DNA of 64,000 bases from assembly GCF_033001325.1 (NCBI RefSeq), contig NZ_CP133111.1:3100001-3164000 (forward strand), written 5' to 3'. Below, piece after piece: positions 36,740 to 46,175 of the stretch (positions within the stretch are counted from its first letter, which is position 1; the number at the start of each line of letters is the position of its first letter). A program made the position numbers and the translations under genes. Origin of the DNA: Rhodopseudomonas sp. BAL398 (GTDB lineage: Bacteria; Pseudomonadota; Alphaproteobacteria; Rhizobiales; Xanthobacteraceae). Below the pieces are notes generated by a model. The model was not told the origin of the DNA. It ran no database searches and was given only the letters and a program-made list of their open reading frames with translations.

Positions 36740-38428
36740 ATGGAGCGGATCTGGCTCAAGCACTACCCGGCCGGCGTTCCCGCCGATATCGACGTGACGC
36801 AATACGCCTCGCTCGTCGATCTGCTGGAGGAAAGCTTCAAGAAATTCCGCGACCGCAAAGCCTTCATCTGCATGGACAAGGCGATCACCTATCGCGAGCT
36901 CGACGAGATGTCGACCGCGCTCGGCGCCTATCTGCAGGGCAAGGGCCTGCAGAAGGGCGCCCGAATCGCGCTGATGATGCCGAACGTGCTGCAATATCCG
37001 GTCGCCACCGCCGCGGTGCTGCGCGCCGGCTTTGCGGTGGTCAACGTCAATCCGCTCTACACCCCGCGCGAACTCGAGCATCAGCTCAAGGATTCCGGCG
37101 CCGAGGCGATCATCGTGCTGGAGAACTTCGCCACCACGGTGCAGCAGGTGATCGCGCGCACCGCCGTCAAGCACATCATCGTCGCCACCATGGGCGACAT
37201 GCTGGGACTCAAGGGCCTGATCGTCAATCTGGTGGTGCGGCGCGTGAAAAAGATGGTGCCGGCATTCTCGCTGCCGGGCTCGGTCAGCTTCAACGACGCC
37301 ATGGCGGCCGGACGCGGCATGACGCTGACCAAGCCGAAGATCGTGGCCGACGACGTCGCCTTCCTGCAATATACCGGCGGCACCACCGGCGTCTCCAAGG
37401 GCGCGACGCTGCTCCACCGCAACATCCTCGCCAATGTGCTGCAGAACGACGCCTGGCTGCAGCCGGCGCTCAGCGCGCCGCCGCATGTCGATCAATTATT
37501 CATCGTCTGCGCGCTGCCGCTGTATCACATCTTCGCGCTGACCGCCTGCTTCCTGCTCGGGATGCGCGCCGGCGGCGTCAATCTGCTGATTCCCAACCCG
37601 CGCGACATGCCGGGCTTTATCAAGGAATTGATGAAGTATCAGGTCAACAGCTTCCCGGCGGTCAACACGCTCTATAACGGCCTGCTGCATTCGCCCGGCT
37701 TCCACAAGGTGGATTTTTCCAAGCTGAAGATTTCCAACGGCGGCGGCATGGCGGTGCAACGTCCGGTCGCCGAGGCCTGGAAGAAGCTGACCAACTGCCC
37801 GATCGCCGAGGGCTATGGCTTGTCGGAGACCGCGCCGACCCTGACCTGCAACCCGGCCACCGCCACCGACTTCAACGGCTCGATCGGCCTGCCGGTGCCC
37901 TCGACCTATATCTCGATCCGCGATGACGCCGGCAACGAGGTGCCGTTCGGCCAGCCCGGCGAGATCTGCGCCAAGGGCCCGCAGATCATGGTCGGCTACT
38001 GGAACCGGCCGGACGAGACCGCCTTGGTGACCACCGCCGACGGCTTCTTCCGCACCGGCGATATCGGCATCATGACGCCCGACGGCTATACCAAGATCGT
38101 CGACCGCAAGAAGGACATGATCCTGGTCTCGGGCTTCAACGTCTATCCCAACGAGGTCGAGGAAGTGATCGCCAGCCATCCCGGCGTGGTCGAATGCGCC
38201 GTGGTCGGCGTGCCGGACCAGCGCACCAGCGAGGCGGTCAAGGCGTTCGTGGTCAAGAAGGACCCCGACCTCACCGCCGAGGACATTATCAAATTCTGCC
38301 ACACGCAACTGACCAACTACAAGGTGCCGCGGCAGATCGAATTCCGCACCGACCTGCCGAAAACCAATGTCGGCAAGATCCTGCGCCGCGAATTGCGCGA
38401 CGAAAAGAAAAGTCAGGCCGCGGCTTAG
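36740..38428 (+). CDS. fadD: Long-chain fatty-acid-CoA ligase
   Basis: AMP-forming acyl-CoA synthetase, 562 residues from the ATG at 36740 (GAGGG upstream). The ATP-binding P-loop YTGGTTGVSKGA, the GYGLSETAPT motif, the RTGD motif and the C-terminal catalytic Lys in LPKTNVGKILRREL are visible, and the segment DRKKDMILVSGFNVYPNEVE is typical of FadD. It activates fatty acids for beta-oxidation or lipid synthesis. Such AMP-forming enzymes are known targets of Pat-type acetylation; a Pat-like gene lies at 5004-7703. It stands alone, with a repeat after it. Confidence 0.93.
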   Translation: MERIWLKHYPAGVPADIDVTQYASLVDLLEESFKKFRDRKAFICMDKAITYRELDEMSTALGAYLQGKGLQKGARIALMMPNVLQYPVATAAVLRAGFAVVNVNPLYTPRELEHQLKDSGAEAIIVLENFATTVQQVIARTAVKHIIVATMGDMLGLKGLIVNLVVRRVKKMVPAFSLPGSVSFNDAMAAGRGMTLTKPKIVADDVAFLQYTGGTTGVSKGATLLHRNILANVLQNDAWLQPALSAPPHVDQLFIVCALPLYHIFALTACFLLGMRAGGVNLLIPNPRDMPGFIKELMKYQVNSFPAVNTLYNGLLHSPGFHKVDFSKLKISNGGGMAVQRPVAEAWKKLTNCPIAEGYGLSETAPTLTCNPATATDFNGSIGLPVPSTYISIRDDAGNEVPFGQPGEICAKGPQIMVGYWNRPDETALVTTADGFFRTGDIGIMTPDGYTKIVDRKKDMILVSGFNVYPNEVEEVIASHPGVVECAVVGVPDQRTSEAVKAFVVKKDPDLTAEDIIKFCHTQLTNYKVPRQIEFRTDLPKTNVGKILRRELRDEKKSQAAA

Positions 38429-38465
38429 GGCGACAGACCTGCCGCGCCATTCAACGGCTTGCATT

Positions 38466-38541
38466 CGTCATTGCGAGCGAAGCGAAGCAATCCAGAGCTG
38501 CCGGCGCAACTGGCTTGGTCGCTTCGCTCCTCGCAACGACG
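38466..38541. repeat. Palindromic intergenic repeat, family A (copy 1)
   Basis: Left arm around TCATTGCGAGCGAAGCGAAGCAATCCAG and right arm GGTCGCTTCGCTCCTCGCAACGAC are near inverted copies and would fold into a long hairpin. Related copies are at 42922-43028, 62238-62345 and a one-sided copy at 46080. It lies between fadD and the peroxiredoxin gene. Such mosaic repeats are common in Bradyrhizobium-type genomes. Confidence 0.7.
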
Positions 38542-38688
38542 GATTGTGCGCGGCGACGAGGGCGCGCTTGTGCTCCTCCGCGATGACACAAGCGTGATCG
38601 CCGCGGTCGGCGCGACGCGGCGCGCGCAATATTGTAAGCGGCGCGCCCCCGGTCTAAGACTCCGGCTCATCCAAGGAGAGAGCAAGAC

Positions 38689-39174
38689 ATGGCGATCAAA
38701 GTCGGCGACACGCTACCCGAAGCGAAGTTCCGCGTGATGACGGCGGACGGACTTCAAGTGAAGACCACCGACGACATCTTCAAGGGCAAGAAGGTCGCGC
38801 TGTTCGCGGTGCCCGGCGCCTATACCGGCACGTGCCACAAGATGCACATGCCGAGCATCTTCCTCAACGCCTATGCGATCAAGGACAAGGGCGTCGACAC
38901 CATCGCGGTGGTCTCGGTCAACGACGCCTTCGTGATGAGCGCCTGGAAGCGCGACACCGACCAGCGCGATGAGGCGGTGTTTCTCGCCGACGGCAATGCC
39001 GAATTCACCAAGGCGATCGGCATGGAGCTCGACGGCTCCGGCAACGGCCTCGGCATCCGCTCGCACCGCTATTCGATGCTGGTCGAGGACGGCGTGGTGA
39101 AGACGCTCAACCTCGAGCCCAATCCCGGCAAGGTCGAAGTGTCGGGCGGCGAAACGCTGCTCGGGCAGCTGTAA
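38689..39174 (+). CDS. Peroxiredoxin (Prx5/AhpC-TSA family)
   Basis: A 161-residue thiol peroxidase. The peroxidatic cysteine is in PGAYTGTCHKMHMP; the usual PxxxT-C motif here reads PGAYTGTC, as in atypical Prx5 proteins, and the Arg in IRSHRYSM is the expected supporting residue. No resolving second cysteine is evident. Ribosome site AGGAGAG precedes the ATG. It reduces hydroperoxides, probably using glutaredoxin or thioredoxin. Confidence 0.93.
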   Translation: MAIKVGDTLPEAKFRVMTADGLQVKTTDDIFKGKKVALFAVPGAYTGTCHKMHMPSIFLNAYAIKDKGVDTIAVVSVNDAFVMSAWKRDTDQRDEAVFLADGNAEFTKAIGMELDGSGNGLGIRSHRYSMLVEDGVVKTLNLEPNPGKVEVSGGETLLGQL

Positions 39175-39191
39175 GCGGCAACATCCGCTGA

Positions 39192-39296
39192 CCTCATCCT
39201 GAGGAGCCGCGCCCTTCGCGCGGCGTCTCGAAGGATGAGCCAAGCATCCTGATGGTTCGAGACGCGCGCCAACAGGCGCGCTCCTCACCATGAGGG
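39192..39296. repeat. Palindromic intergenic repeat, family B (copy 1)
   Basis: Alternating arms CCTCATCCTGAGGAGC...GTCTCGAAGGATGAG and GATGGTTCGAGACGC...GCTCCTCACCATGAGG, with an inverted GCGCG core in each half. Two other copies lie at 42788-42883 and 49890-49996. It sits between the convergent peroxiredoxin and rnhA genes, where it could end transcription. Confidence 0.7.
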
Positions 39297-39301
39297 CTCA
39301 G

Positions 39302-39760
39302 CTACCCGATCCGCGATTTCAATCTGTTCTCGGTCAGGCCGTCGCGGGCCAATTGATCGGCGCGTTCGTTTTCGTCGTGACCGGCGTGGCCCTTGACCCA
39401 GTGCCAGCGCACCTCGTGGCTCTTCAGCGCGGCGTCGAGCCGCTGCCACAGATCGACATTCTTGACCGGCTTCTTGTCGGCGGTCTTCCAGCCGTTGCGC
39501 TTCCAATTGTGAATCCAGCTGCCGATGCCGTTCTTCACATATTGGCTGTCGGTGTAGAGATCGACCGAGCACGGCTTGGTCAGCGCTTCCAGCGCCGAGA
39601 TCGCCGCCAGCAATTCCATCCGGTTGTTGGTGGTGTGGGCTTCGCCGCCTTTGAGCTCTTTTTCTTTGTCGCCGAATTTCAGGATCGCGCCCCAGCCGCC
39701 GGGGCCGGGATTGCCCGAACAGGCGCCGTCGGTATGCACGATGACTGCGGGATCGCTCAT
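39302..39760 (-). CDS. rnhA: Ribonuclease HI
   Basis: A 152-residue endonuclease that cuts RNA in RNA-DNA hybrids. The Asp/Glu catalytic residues are in [30 protein letters not shown] and [11 protein letters not shown]. The ATG at 39760 overlaps the thrB stop by 4 bp; the frame is open to 40045 but lies in thrB. The last gene of the ispH-thrB-rnhA operon, a common order in alphaproteobacteria. Confidence 0.95.
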   Translation of the reverse strand: MSDPAVIVHTDGACSGNPGPGGWGAILKFGDKEKELKGGEAHTTNNRMELLAAISALEALTKPCSVDLYTDSQYVKNGIGSWIHNWKRNGWKTADKKPVKNVDLWQRLDAALKSHEVRWHWVKGHAGHDENERADQLARDGLTENRLKSRIG

Positions 39761-40737
39761 GCTACCAGCCCCTTGGCGTCGACGCCGTAGTCGCGGATGC
39801 TGCTCACGCTCTGGTGGAAGCGCAGCTTGCGGACATATTCCAAAGGATCCTTCGGCCGCACCAGCGCGCCGACCGGAACGTCGAGGAAATCCACCAGCCG
39901 CGTCAGCAGGAAGCGCAGCGCGGCGCCGCGCGCCAGCAGTGGCAGCGCGTTCTGTTCGGCCGCGGACAGGCCGCGGACGCGGCCATAGGCATTGAGAAAC
40001 GCCCGCGCCTTGGTGGCGTTGAAGGCATGATCCTGTTCGAAGCACCAGGCGTTCAGGCAGATCGCCACGTCATAGGCCAGGATATCGTTGCAGGCGAAGG
40101 GGAAGTCGATCAGGCCGGACAATTGCTCGCCGAGAAAGAACACATTGTCGGGAAACAGATCGGCATGGATCACGCCGCGCGGCAGATCCGCGGGCCAGTG
40201 CGATTCGAGATGGCCGAGTTCGCGGCCGAGAAAGTCGCGCAGCCCCGGCTGCACGCCGTCGGCGCGCGGCGCGGCCAATTCGAACAGCTGCCGCCAGCCC
40301 GCGACCGACAGCGGATTGTCGCGGCGAAGCGGAAAGTCCTGGCCGGCGAGATGCATCTTCGCCAGCGCCTCGCCGACGCCGGCGCAATGCGCCACATTGG
40401 GGCGCCGCGGCCAGACGCCTTCGAGGAAATTGATGATCGCCGCGGGCCGGCCCATCAGCGAGCCGTAGACCGCGCCGCTGCGATCCGTCTGCGGCTGCGG
40501 GCAACTGACGCCGCGCGCCGCCAGATGCGCCATCAGCGCCAGGAAATAGGGCAGATCGCCGAGTTCGACGCGCTTTTCGTACAGCGTGAGAATGTAGCTG
40601 CCCTTGCTGGTATGCAGCAGGAAGTTGGAATTCTCGACGCCCTCGGCGATGCCCTTGTAGGACAGCAATTCGCCGATGTCGTAGCCCTTGAGGAAGTCCG
40701 CGAGGTCGTCGGCGGCGACGTCGGTATAGACCGCCAT
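39757..40737 (-). CDS. thrB: Homoserine kinase (APH-fold, ThrB type II)
   Basis: A 326-residue kinase of threonine synthesis. The fold is that of aminoglycoside phosphotransferases with motif [14 protein letters not shown] and metal-binding segment [11 protein letters not shown], and the N-terminal glycine-rich [21 protein letters not shown]. It follows ispH by 3 bp and overlaps rnhA by 4 bp. This APH-type ThrB is typical in alphaproteobacteria. Confidence 0.93.
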   Translation of the reverse strand: MAVYTDVAADDLADFLKGYDIGELLSYKGIAEGVENSNFLLHTSKGSYILTLYEKRVELGDLPYFLALMAHLAARGVSCPQPQTDRSGAVYGSLMGRPAAIINFLEGVWPRRPNVAHCAGVGEALAKMHLAGQDFPLRRDNPLSVAGWRQLFELAAPRADGVQPGLRDFLGRELGHLESHWPADLPRGVIHADLFPDNVFFLGEQLSGLIDFPFACNDILAYDVAICLNAWCFEQDHAFNATKARAFLNAYGRVRGLSAAEQNALPLLARGAALRFLLTRLVDFLDVPVGALVRPKDPLEYVRKLRFHQSVSSIRDYGVDAKGLVA

Positions 40738-40740
40738 GAC

Positions 40741-41703
40741 CTATTCGGCCGCGTCGGGCCGCAGCGCACGCGGCAGCGGGAAGAACTCGTTTTCTTCCGC
40801 GGCCGACACCGTCTCCACGCGCAATTCGAATCGCTCGGCGAAGGCGCCCATGATTTCCTCGACGATCACCTCGGGGGCGGAGGCCCCGGCGGTGATGCCC
40901 AGGCTCTGGATGCCTTCGAACTGATTCCAGTCGAGATCGCCGGCGCGCTGCGCCAGCACCGCGACCTTGCAGCCCTCGCGCTCGGCGACCTCGCGCAGCC
41001 GCTGCGAATTCGACGAATTCGGCGCGCCGACCACGATCATGGCGTCGACGAACGGCGCCACCTTCTTGACCGCGGCCTGGCGGTTGGTGGTGGCGTAGCA
41101 GATGTCTTCCTTGTGCGGCCCGGAGATGTTCGGAAACCGCTCGCGCAGCAGCGCGACGATCTCGGCGGTGTCGTCGATCGACAGCGTGGTCTGGGTCACG
41201 AAGGCGAGGTTATCGGGGTCCTTCGGCACGAAGGATGCGGCATCGGCCGCGGTTTCGATCAATTCGACCGCGCCCGGCGGCAATTGGCCGAGCGTGCCGA
41301 CCACTTCGGGATGGTGCGAATGCCCGATCAGCAGGATCTCGCGGCCGCGCTTGAAATGGATTGCGGCCTCGCGGTGGACCTTGGTGACCAGCGGACAGGT
41401 GGCGTCCAGCGAGAAGAAATTGCGCTGCATGGCGTCCGCGGGCACCGATTTCGGCACCCCATGGGCGGAAAACACCACCGGCGCTTGGGTATCGGGGATT
41501 TCCGCCAATTCCTCGACGAAAACCGCGCCCTTGGCGCGCAAACTGTCGACCACATAGCGATTATGCACGATTTCGTGGCGGACATAGACCGGCGCGCCAT
41601 ACAGCGCCAGCGCCCGTTCGACGGTGTCGATCGCCCGCACCACGCCGGCACAGAAGCCACGCGGAGAACAAAGTACGATTTTCAGGGGCGGTTTTGCCAG
41701 CAT
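40741..41703 (-). CDS. ispH: 4-hydroxy-3-methylbut-2-enyl diphosphate reductase
   Basis: Last enzyme of the non-mevalonate isoprenoid pathway, 320 residues from the ATG at 41703. The three cysteines for the Fe-S cluster are in [16 protein letters not shown] and [10 protein letters not shown]-adjacent [10 protein letters not shown]; the conserved TTN and HxxH-like motifs (IGHSHHPEV) are also there. The frame remains open far upstream, but that part is antisense to trcR. Divergent from trcR. Confidence 0.95.
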   Translation of the reverse strand: MLAKPPLKIVLCSPRGFCAGVVRAIDTVERALALYGAPVYVRHEIVHNRYVVDSLRAKGAVFVEELAEIPDTQAPVVFSAHGVPKSVPADAMQRNFFSLDATCPLVTKVHREAAIHFKRGREILLIGHSHHPEVVGTLGQLPPGAVELIETAADAASFVPKDPDNLAFVTQTTLSIDDTAEIVALLRERFPNISGPHKEDICYATTNRQAAVKKVAPFVDAMIVVGAPNSSNSQRLREVAEREGCKVAVLAQRAGDLDWNQFEGIQSLGITAGASAPEVIVEEIMGAFAERFELRVETVSAAEENEFFPLPRALRPDAAE

Positions 41704-41946
41704 ATCAGCGATCCGGGGCCTGTTCGCCGGACCATCGCATCGCGAACGGTCGTCGCCAATTGGCGTTTCGGCTATGGGTGTTTCGACCAACGACTTGGGG
41801 CGGCTTTGCGGCCCTGTCAAGGCCGAACGCCAGCCCATTGCGCGTTCGCCCCCTGACAGCTTATATAAGCGCCTAATTCCCGTCATCACCGATGACCAGA
41901 CGGCTCCGCCTGCAAACGGGTGGGCGGAGCGCAAAGGAGATTTGCC

Positions 41947-42648
41947 ATGAGCAACGCCCCGCTGATGCCGAAGGCCACCGCCGTCTGGCTGGTCGACAAT
42001 ACCGCGTTGTCGTTCGACCAGGTCGCCGACTTCACCAAGATGCATCCGCTGGAGATCCGCGCCATCGCGGACGGCGACGCCGCCCAGGGCATCAAGGGCA
42101 TGGACCCGATCTCGACCGGGCAATTGACCCGCGACGAGATCGAAAAGGGCGAAAAGGATCCGGATTACCGGCTGAAGCTCGGCGAAAGCCGGGTGACGCT
42201 GCCGACGCCGACCAAGAAGAAGGGCCCGCGCTACACCCCGGTGTCGCGCCGCCATGAGCGCCCCAGCGCGATCCTGTGGCTGGTGCGCAACCATCCCGAG
42301 CTCAAGGACAGCCAGGTGATGCGGCTGGTCGGCACCACCAAGACCACCATCGCCTCGATCCGCGACCGCACCCATTGGAACGCCTCGACGCTGACGCCGA
42401 TGGACCCGGTGACGCTCGGCCTGTGCTCGCAGATCGAGCTCGATTTCGAGGTGCAGCGCGCCGCCAAGGAAAAGCCGACCGATCCGGGCTATGGCGGCGC
42501 CACGCTGCTGCCGGCCTCCGAGACCACCAAGAAAGATGCCGAATTCGAGGATTCCGAGCGCGACCCCGACGACCTCAATGTCGACGCGGTGTTCGCCAAG
42601 TTGAAGACCATCGGCGGCAAGAAGCCCGAGGACGAAGACGAGGAATAA
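41947..42648 (+). CDS. trcR: DUF1013 / cell-cycle transcriptional regulator TrcR
   Basis: A 233-residue protein with the alphaproteobacterial DUF1013 pattern ([31 protein letters not shown] at the N-terminus and [33 protein letters not shown] in the middle), a helix-turn-helix-like region. It is called TrcR in Caulobacter, a cell-cycle transcription factor. AAGGAGA lies just upstream of the ATG at 41947. The C-terminus is acidic. It is divergent from ispH with a 243 bp gap. Confidence 0.85.
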   Translation: MSNAPLMPKATAVWLVDNTALSFDQVADFTKMHPLEIRAIADGDAAQGIKGMDPISTGQLTRDEIEKGEKDPDYRLKLGESRVTLPTPTKKKGPRYTPVSRRHERPSAILWLVRNHPELKDSQVMRLVGTTKTTIASIRDRTHWNASTLTPMDPVTLGLCSQIELDFEVQRAAKEKPTDPGYGGATLLPASETTKKDAEFEDSERDPDDLNVDAVFAKLKTIGGKKPEDEDEE

Positions 42649-42787
42649 CGCCGCGCCACGTCCGGGCCGGATCGCACGGCCCGTCAGGGCGTTGCGGCTC
42701 ATGGCATGGTCCTCACGGCAGGCCCTCATGGGATGTCCCCCACGGCCCTTCATGGCGCGGCCCCGCACGGCGCGGCCCCGCACAGCC

Positions 42788-42883
42788 CCTCATGGTGAGG
42801 AGCGCGCCCCTTGGCGCGCGTCTCGAACCATGAGGAGTGTAGGGCTCATCCTTCGCGACGCGGCCAAGTGGCCGCTCCTCAGA
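42788..42883. repeat. Palindromic intergenic repeat, family B (copy 2)
   Basis: CCTCATGGTGAGGAGC...GTCTCGAACCATGAGG is followed by GCTCATCCTTCGCGACGC...GCTCCTCAGA, so the two arms alternate as in the copy at 39192 but in swapped order. It lies downstream of trcR. Confidence 0.65.
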
Positions 42884-42921
42884 GCCTGACGGAAAGAAGC
42901 CAGTACGATCGCGCTTGATGT

Positions 42922-43028
42922 CGTCATTGCGAGCCGAGGACGACGCATCGCGCCGTCCGACCGCGAAGCAATCCAGGGGCGCTAGGCAAGGACTGGATTG
43001 CGTCGTCGCAAGCGCTCCTCGCAATGAC
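42922..43028. repeat. Palindromic intergenic repeat, family A (copy 2)
   Basis: TCATTGCGAGCCGAGGACGACGC...GAAGCAATCCAG on the left pairs with CTGGATTGCGTCGTCGCAAGCGCTCCTCGCAATGAC on the right, separated by about 20 bp. It is a longer version of the element at 38466. Confidence 0.7.
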
Positions 43029-43092
43029 GCTGTTGAAGGCCTCGTTTCAAGGTGACGGCCGTGCCGAACGGCCACGGCTCGGCGACCGTGCA

Positions 43093-43407
43093 TCACGTCG
43101 GCTCCTGCTCCCGGGCGGTGATGAACTGATACAGCCCGTCGATCGCGATGGTCTCGTCGATCGGCGCCAGCACCGGGCGGCGCCGGCGCGTCAGGCAGGC
43201 GAAGCTGTCGCTGACGCAAGCCCGCGCCCGCCGGCACACCTTCATCGGGCAATCCCGCGCGCCATTGACATAGGCCGCCAAGCCGCGCCGCACCGCGCGC
43301 CGGCAGACGTCATGAACCTCGGCGTCGCGCGCCGCGGCCGCAGCCTCCGCCAGCCGCTCGGCGCGCATCGCGGCACTTTCCAATCGCAATCCGGGTCGCC
43401 TTGTCAT
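43093..43407 (-). CDS. Small cysteine-rich hypothetical protein
   Basis: A 104-residue protein that begins at an ATG (43407) with AAGGAG 5 bases upstream, which supports translation. It is Ala/Arg-rich and basic in the first half, then has four cysteines (VCRRAV, DCPMKVCRRARACVSDSFACL) in an arrangement suggestive of zinc binding or disulfides. A longer frame extends to 43713 but its start part is low-complexity. No function is recognised. It may be specific to this lineage. Confidence 0.6.
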   Translation of the reverse strand: MTRRPGLRLESAAMRAERLAEAAAAARDAEVHDVCRRAVRRGLAAYVNGARDCPMKVCRRARACVSDSFACLTRRRRPVLAPIDETIAIDGLYQFITAREQEPT

Positions 43408-44072
43408 CGCGCGCTCCTTTCGCCGCAGCTGTTGAAGTCGAGCCTGAGGGCAGCAGCGTGCCGCGCCCGGCGCCGAACGCCGTGCCCCGCCGTCAGAACC
43501 TCCCGTGAGGGAGGCGGAGCGCCGAAAGGCGCGCCTTTGATCAGGGCCGCGGCCGAACCGCCGACGCATCGACGCCCGGCCGCGGAACGCCTTTCGACGC
43601 CCCGCCGCGGCGATTTTGCGCCCCAGGACCGTGCTTCCGGGCACAGGCGCGAGCCCTTTGACCCGCCGATCCCGGCGGATTTCCCGCCGTTCACCTGTGC
43701 CGCGTCCAGCCAACTAGCAAGTGGCAGACTCCCGTAGTGGAGCCGGACGGCGACCCAGAGCGTCCCGAGTGCGGAAGGAGACGTCCTCCCCCGCCCGCAG
43801 GCGCCGCACCCCGCCCCGCGACGACCAGCGTCCCGGATACGCGCCCCTCGATGGGGCGGAGTGACGGGAGAGTAGCAAAGGGGGAAAGGGTGTCAAGGAC
43901 TATTTTCCCAATTATATACATTAGAACGGGCTACAAAATGGTGTTCTCCCCAAGCGTGGAGCGTTGAGCAATGAGTGCCGCTGCCTGCGCTGGCGATCCC
44001 GTTGTGACGAAAGAGATCCGTAGAGCTGGGGGGATTGGTTGTGCCGCTCCGGCTATCTTGAATCGCAAGCTC
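43408..44072. other. 665 bp without a supported gene
   Basis: GC-rich up to 43870, then a short AT-rich stretch (43895-43935) before the HEPN-like gene's 3' flank. Small open frames exist but have poor starts and look like GC-driven shadows. There are local inverted segments (for example CCTCCCGTGAGGGAGG near 43500) but no clear RNA gene. Confidence 0.5.
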
Positions 44073-44621
44073 TCACGGCAGATTCTTGGGAAGCGCGAGA
44101 ACTCGTTGAAGAAGTGTTTCGAGCGATGGCCGGTGCCCGTCTAGATAGTCCTGTAAAATAAGCGCGGCTCCGTCGTCTGTCGCAATAGCGTGCGCCTGTC
44201 TGGATATTTCGGCGAGCGCCAAGAATTGGTTGGCGGCGGTTTCGATATCCGCCACCGCGTAACCTCTGGCCAGCGCTTCCTCGTATTCGTATCTTGGGTC
44301 AACGATACCTTCGAACGTGACTTCCCCGTGGGCCAGCGAGTTTCGAAAAGTGCAGAATCCGGCCGCGCGTTTTACCACCGCCTCGATTACTGCCACTTCT
44401 GGCGCTTCCAAGCCGCTCTCAGGAAGAACCTCGCGGAGCATTTCGGCCCGCGCTGCGAAATTCTTGTTTGCGTAGAACACTCGCCTTGCTTGGGGCAGCT
44501 TGAGAAAAGTTACCCTCTGAAACCAATGGAATAGCTCCAGAAGCGCCCAGTTCGCCATTGCCTTGCCAAACGCTAGGTAAGCAGTGTCTTTGCGGCTCAC
44601 CCCGTCAGGACGTTTGCGCAT
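44073..44621 (-). CDS. Hypothetical protein with HEPN-like R-x4-H motif
   Basis: A 182-residue protein, mostly alpha-helical by sequence, from the ATG at 44621 with a GGGGAG upstream; starts at 44663 and 44807 are in frame but less likely. The segment CTFRNSLAHGEV (Arg93, His98) fits the R-x4-6-H pattern of HEPN domains, which act as RNases or as regulators in toxin-antitoxin and defence systems. The base composition appears lower in GC than the flanks. It is divergent from a DUF4238 gene, with palindromic repeats between. HEPN assignment is tentative; an abortive-infection-type protein is a possibility. Confidence 0.6.
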   Translation of the reverse strand: MRKRPDGVSRKDTAYLAFGKAMANWALLELFHWFQRVTFLKLPQARRVFYANKNFAARAEMLREVLPESGLEAPEVAVIEAVVKRAAGFCTFRNSLAHGEVTFEGIVDPRYEYEEALARGYAVADIETAANQFLALAEISRQAHAIATDDGAALILQDYLDGHRPSLETLLQRVLALPKNLP

Positions 44622-44964
44622 ACCCAAAGCTCCCCCAATACCCGCCGAAACGAAGCGTATCATGGCGCAGCTATTGAAACTGCCCCCAAGCAAGCGTAGC
44701 CCGGGTGAGCGCAGCGATACCCGGGATCTTCCGACCGAAGCCCGCATGTCGCTTCGCTCATGGCGGGCTACCAAATTCGTCGGGCGGAATAGCTTGTGAT
44801 CTGCCAATTTATTGACAATAACATGCGTGCAATCGGTGGGTTACGCATTGCTAACCCGCCCTACGTGCCGACGTTGAAATATAGATTTTTGTCCAGAGCC
44901 GGAGGTGTGGCAACAGTCTAACATAGGTGCGCCCCGGGGCGAACGCACGATCGAGAAAACAACG
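44622..44964. other. Divergent intergenic region with palindromic repeats
   Basis: 343 bp between the HEPN-like and DUF4238 genes. It contains a repeat at 44695-44772 (two hairpins GTAGCCCGGGTGAGC... GATACCCGGG and CCCGCATG...CATGGCGGGCTAC) and an inverted repeat at 44835-44860 (GGTGGGTTA and TAACCCGCC). Promoters for both genes must lie here or overlap the repeats. Confidence 0.55.
44695..44772. repeat. Palindromic intergenic repeat, family D
   Basis: Outer arms GTAGCCCG (44695 side) and CGGGCTAC (44764 side) are inverted, with inner hairpins CCCGGGTGAGCGCAGCGATACCCGGG and GCATGTCGCTTCGCTCATGG. Such 'GTAGCCCGG' elements are widespread in Bradyrhizobium relatives. Confidence 0.55.
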
Positions 44965-45858
44965 ATGGGCCAGCCCCGAGATCACCACTTCGTACCCGTT
45001 TTCTACCTTCGGCAATGGCATGACGCTGGCGGACGCCTCTTTGAGCACCGCAAAGTGTTCGGCGGACGAGTGGTCCAGAAACCCGTCGGGGCTGACGGCT
45101 CCGGTTTCCAGCGCGACCTTTATGCGTTTCCGACGCTTGGCCCTCAGGGGCTGGACCAGCACCTCGAGAATAAATTCTTTCAGATCGTGGATGACGAAGG
45201 CGCGAGAGCCTTGCACCGGCTCATAGCGCGCGATCCAGAGCCATGGACGGCTGATGCCCGCAGCGGTTGGTCCCGATTTCTCTTGAGCCTTCGTCTTCGT
45301 CACCCGGATGCGATGGACGAATTGCGGCTCGCCATCCCTCTCATCTGGGGGCGCGGTCACGCGCCTTCGCAAATTGCCTACGAAGAGATCAGAAAGCCCG
45401 GAGACCCAGAAAAGTTCGAAGAATTTGTCTTTAAACGCGACCCATTGGTAGTCGAAAAGGTCACCGTCAATTTGATTATGCGGGCAATCGAAAACGTTCA
45501 AATCGGGACGCACGTCAATGGCATGAAATGGCGGGTCATCGACCTTTCCAAATCGAAGCACGATCTGATTACGTCAGATCGGCCGGCGCACTACGCCGCG
45601 ATTGGCGAACTCAACGGGTTCATTTCGCTGCCCATCGGCCCGCGAAAGCTGTTTCTGGCCGCGAACAGTCAAAATGTCTTTGACTGCGTCACGCGGGCTG
45701 ACCAGTCGAGGGTAGTTTCTGAAGTGAACAAGAAGGTTGCGAGCCAGGCCCGACGCTATATCTACACGCGGTCTCCGTCATCCAACCAACCGCTGATACT
45801 TCGATATTTTGGAGTTGCTCAAGAGAAAACACCCTTGTTTCCTATGCATGAACCTTAA
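44965..45858 (+). CDS. DUF4238-family protein
   Basis: A 297-residue protein from the ATG at 44965 (the frame opens at 44905). Its start GQPRDHHFVPVFYLRQW is the DUF4238 signature; DUF4238 proteins are of unknown function. It is soluble, with conserved SDRPAHY and YIYTRSPS segments that look like a fold core. It is divergent from a HEPN-like gene and sits in a low-GC island with repeats on each side. DUF4238 genes are scattered in accessory regions, so transfer is likely. Confidence 0.72.
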   Translation: MGQPRDHHFVPVFYLRQWHDAGGRLFEHRKVFGGRVVQKPVGADGSGFQRDLYAFPTLGPQGLDQHLENKFFQIVDDEGARALHRLIARDPEPWTADARSGWSRFLLSLRLRHPDAMDELRLAIPLIWGRGHAPSQIAYEEIRKPGDPEKFEEFVFKRDPLVVEKVTVNLIMRAIENVQIGTHVNGMKWRVIDLSKSKHDLITSDRPAHYAAIGELNGFISLPIGPRKLFLAANSQNVFDCVTRADQSRVVSEVNKKVASQARRYIYTRSPSSNQPLILRYFGVAQEKTPLFPMHEP

Positions 45859-45872
45859 GGCCAGCCCGTAGG

Positions 45873-45896
45873 GCGGATTAGCGCAGCGTAATCCGC
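45873..45896. terminator. Hairpin right after the DUF4238 gene
   Basis: GCGGATTA (45873-45880) and TAATCCGC (45889-45896) form a perfect 8-bp stem around an 8-base loop, 14 bp after the stop codon. It has no U-tract. It may act as a terminator, or it may be a member of the GTAGGGCGGATTAGCG repeat type. Confidence 0.4.
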
Positions 45897-45978
45897 TGAT
45901 CCATCGACGACAACATGCCCCCAAGCGGCGGGGTACGCCTTCGGCTGACCCGGACTGCGCGATGACTTCGCGTGCCGC

Positions 45979-46026
45979 GAGATTCCGGGTTCGCTCGCAG
46001 CAAGCTGCTCGCGCCCCGGAATGACG
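45979..46026. repeat. Palindromic repeat, family E (copy 1)
   Basis: GAGATTCCGGGTTCGC at the left and GCGCCCCGGAATGACG at the right are inverted with GCAGCAAGCTGC in the middle. A related copy is at 63056-63102. Confidence 0.55.
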
Positions 46027-46175
46027 ACGGTGGATGGCGTGACGACGGTGGGTGGTGTGAGGCAGGAATGCGTCATCGATGTCGTCATTGCGCGCCGAGG
46101 CCTACGCGCAGATTTCCGGCGCCGGCGCATGAGTTTCCTGAGCGATTTGATACATTGGCGAAACGCGGAGGTGCC

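Larger units (their letters stand above)
42649..43092. other. Repeat-bearing intergenic stretch downstream of trcR
   Basis: The 444 bp hold no gene I can support. They carry a run of 'CTCATGG.ACGG' style duplications around 42690-42790 (three CACGGC-GC copies in tandem), family B copy 2 (42788-42883), and family A copy 2 (42922-43028). The transcription of trcR and of the small gene on the other strand ends here. Confidence 0.6.
45859..46175. other. Repeat-rich intergenic stretch
   Basis: 317 bp with the hairpin at 45873, a family E repeat (45979-46026), and a one-sided family A piece (46080-46110). No gene is visible except the leader of the next one. Confidence 0.55.

Noticed and set aside
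43408-44072. Possible small RNA or gene in the 665 bp gap
   Set aside because: Some inverted repeats exist, but none match a known RNA, and the small open frames lack ribosome sites.
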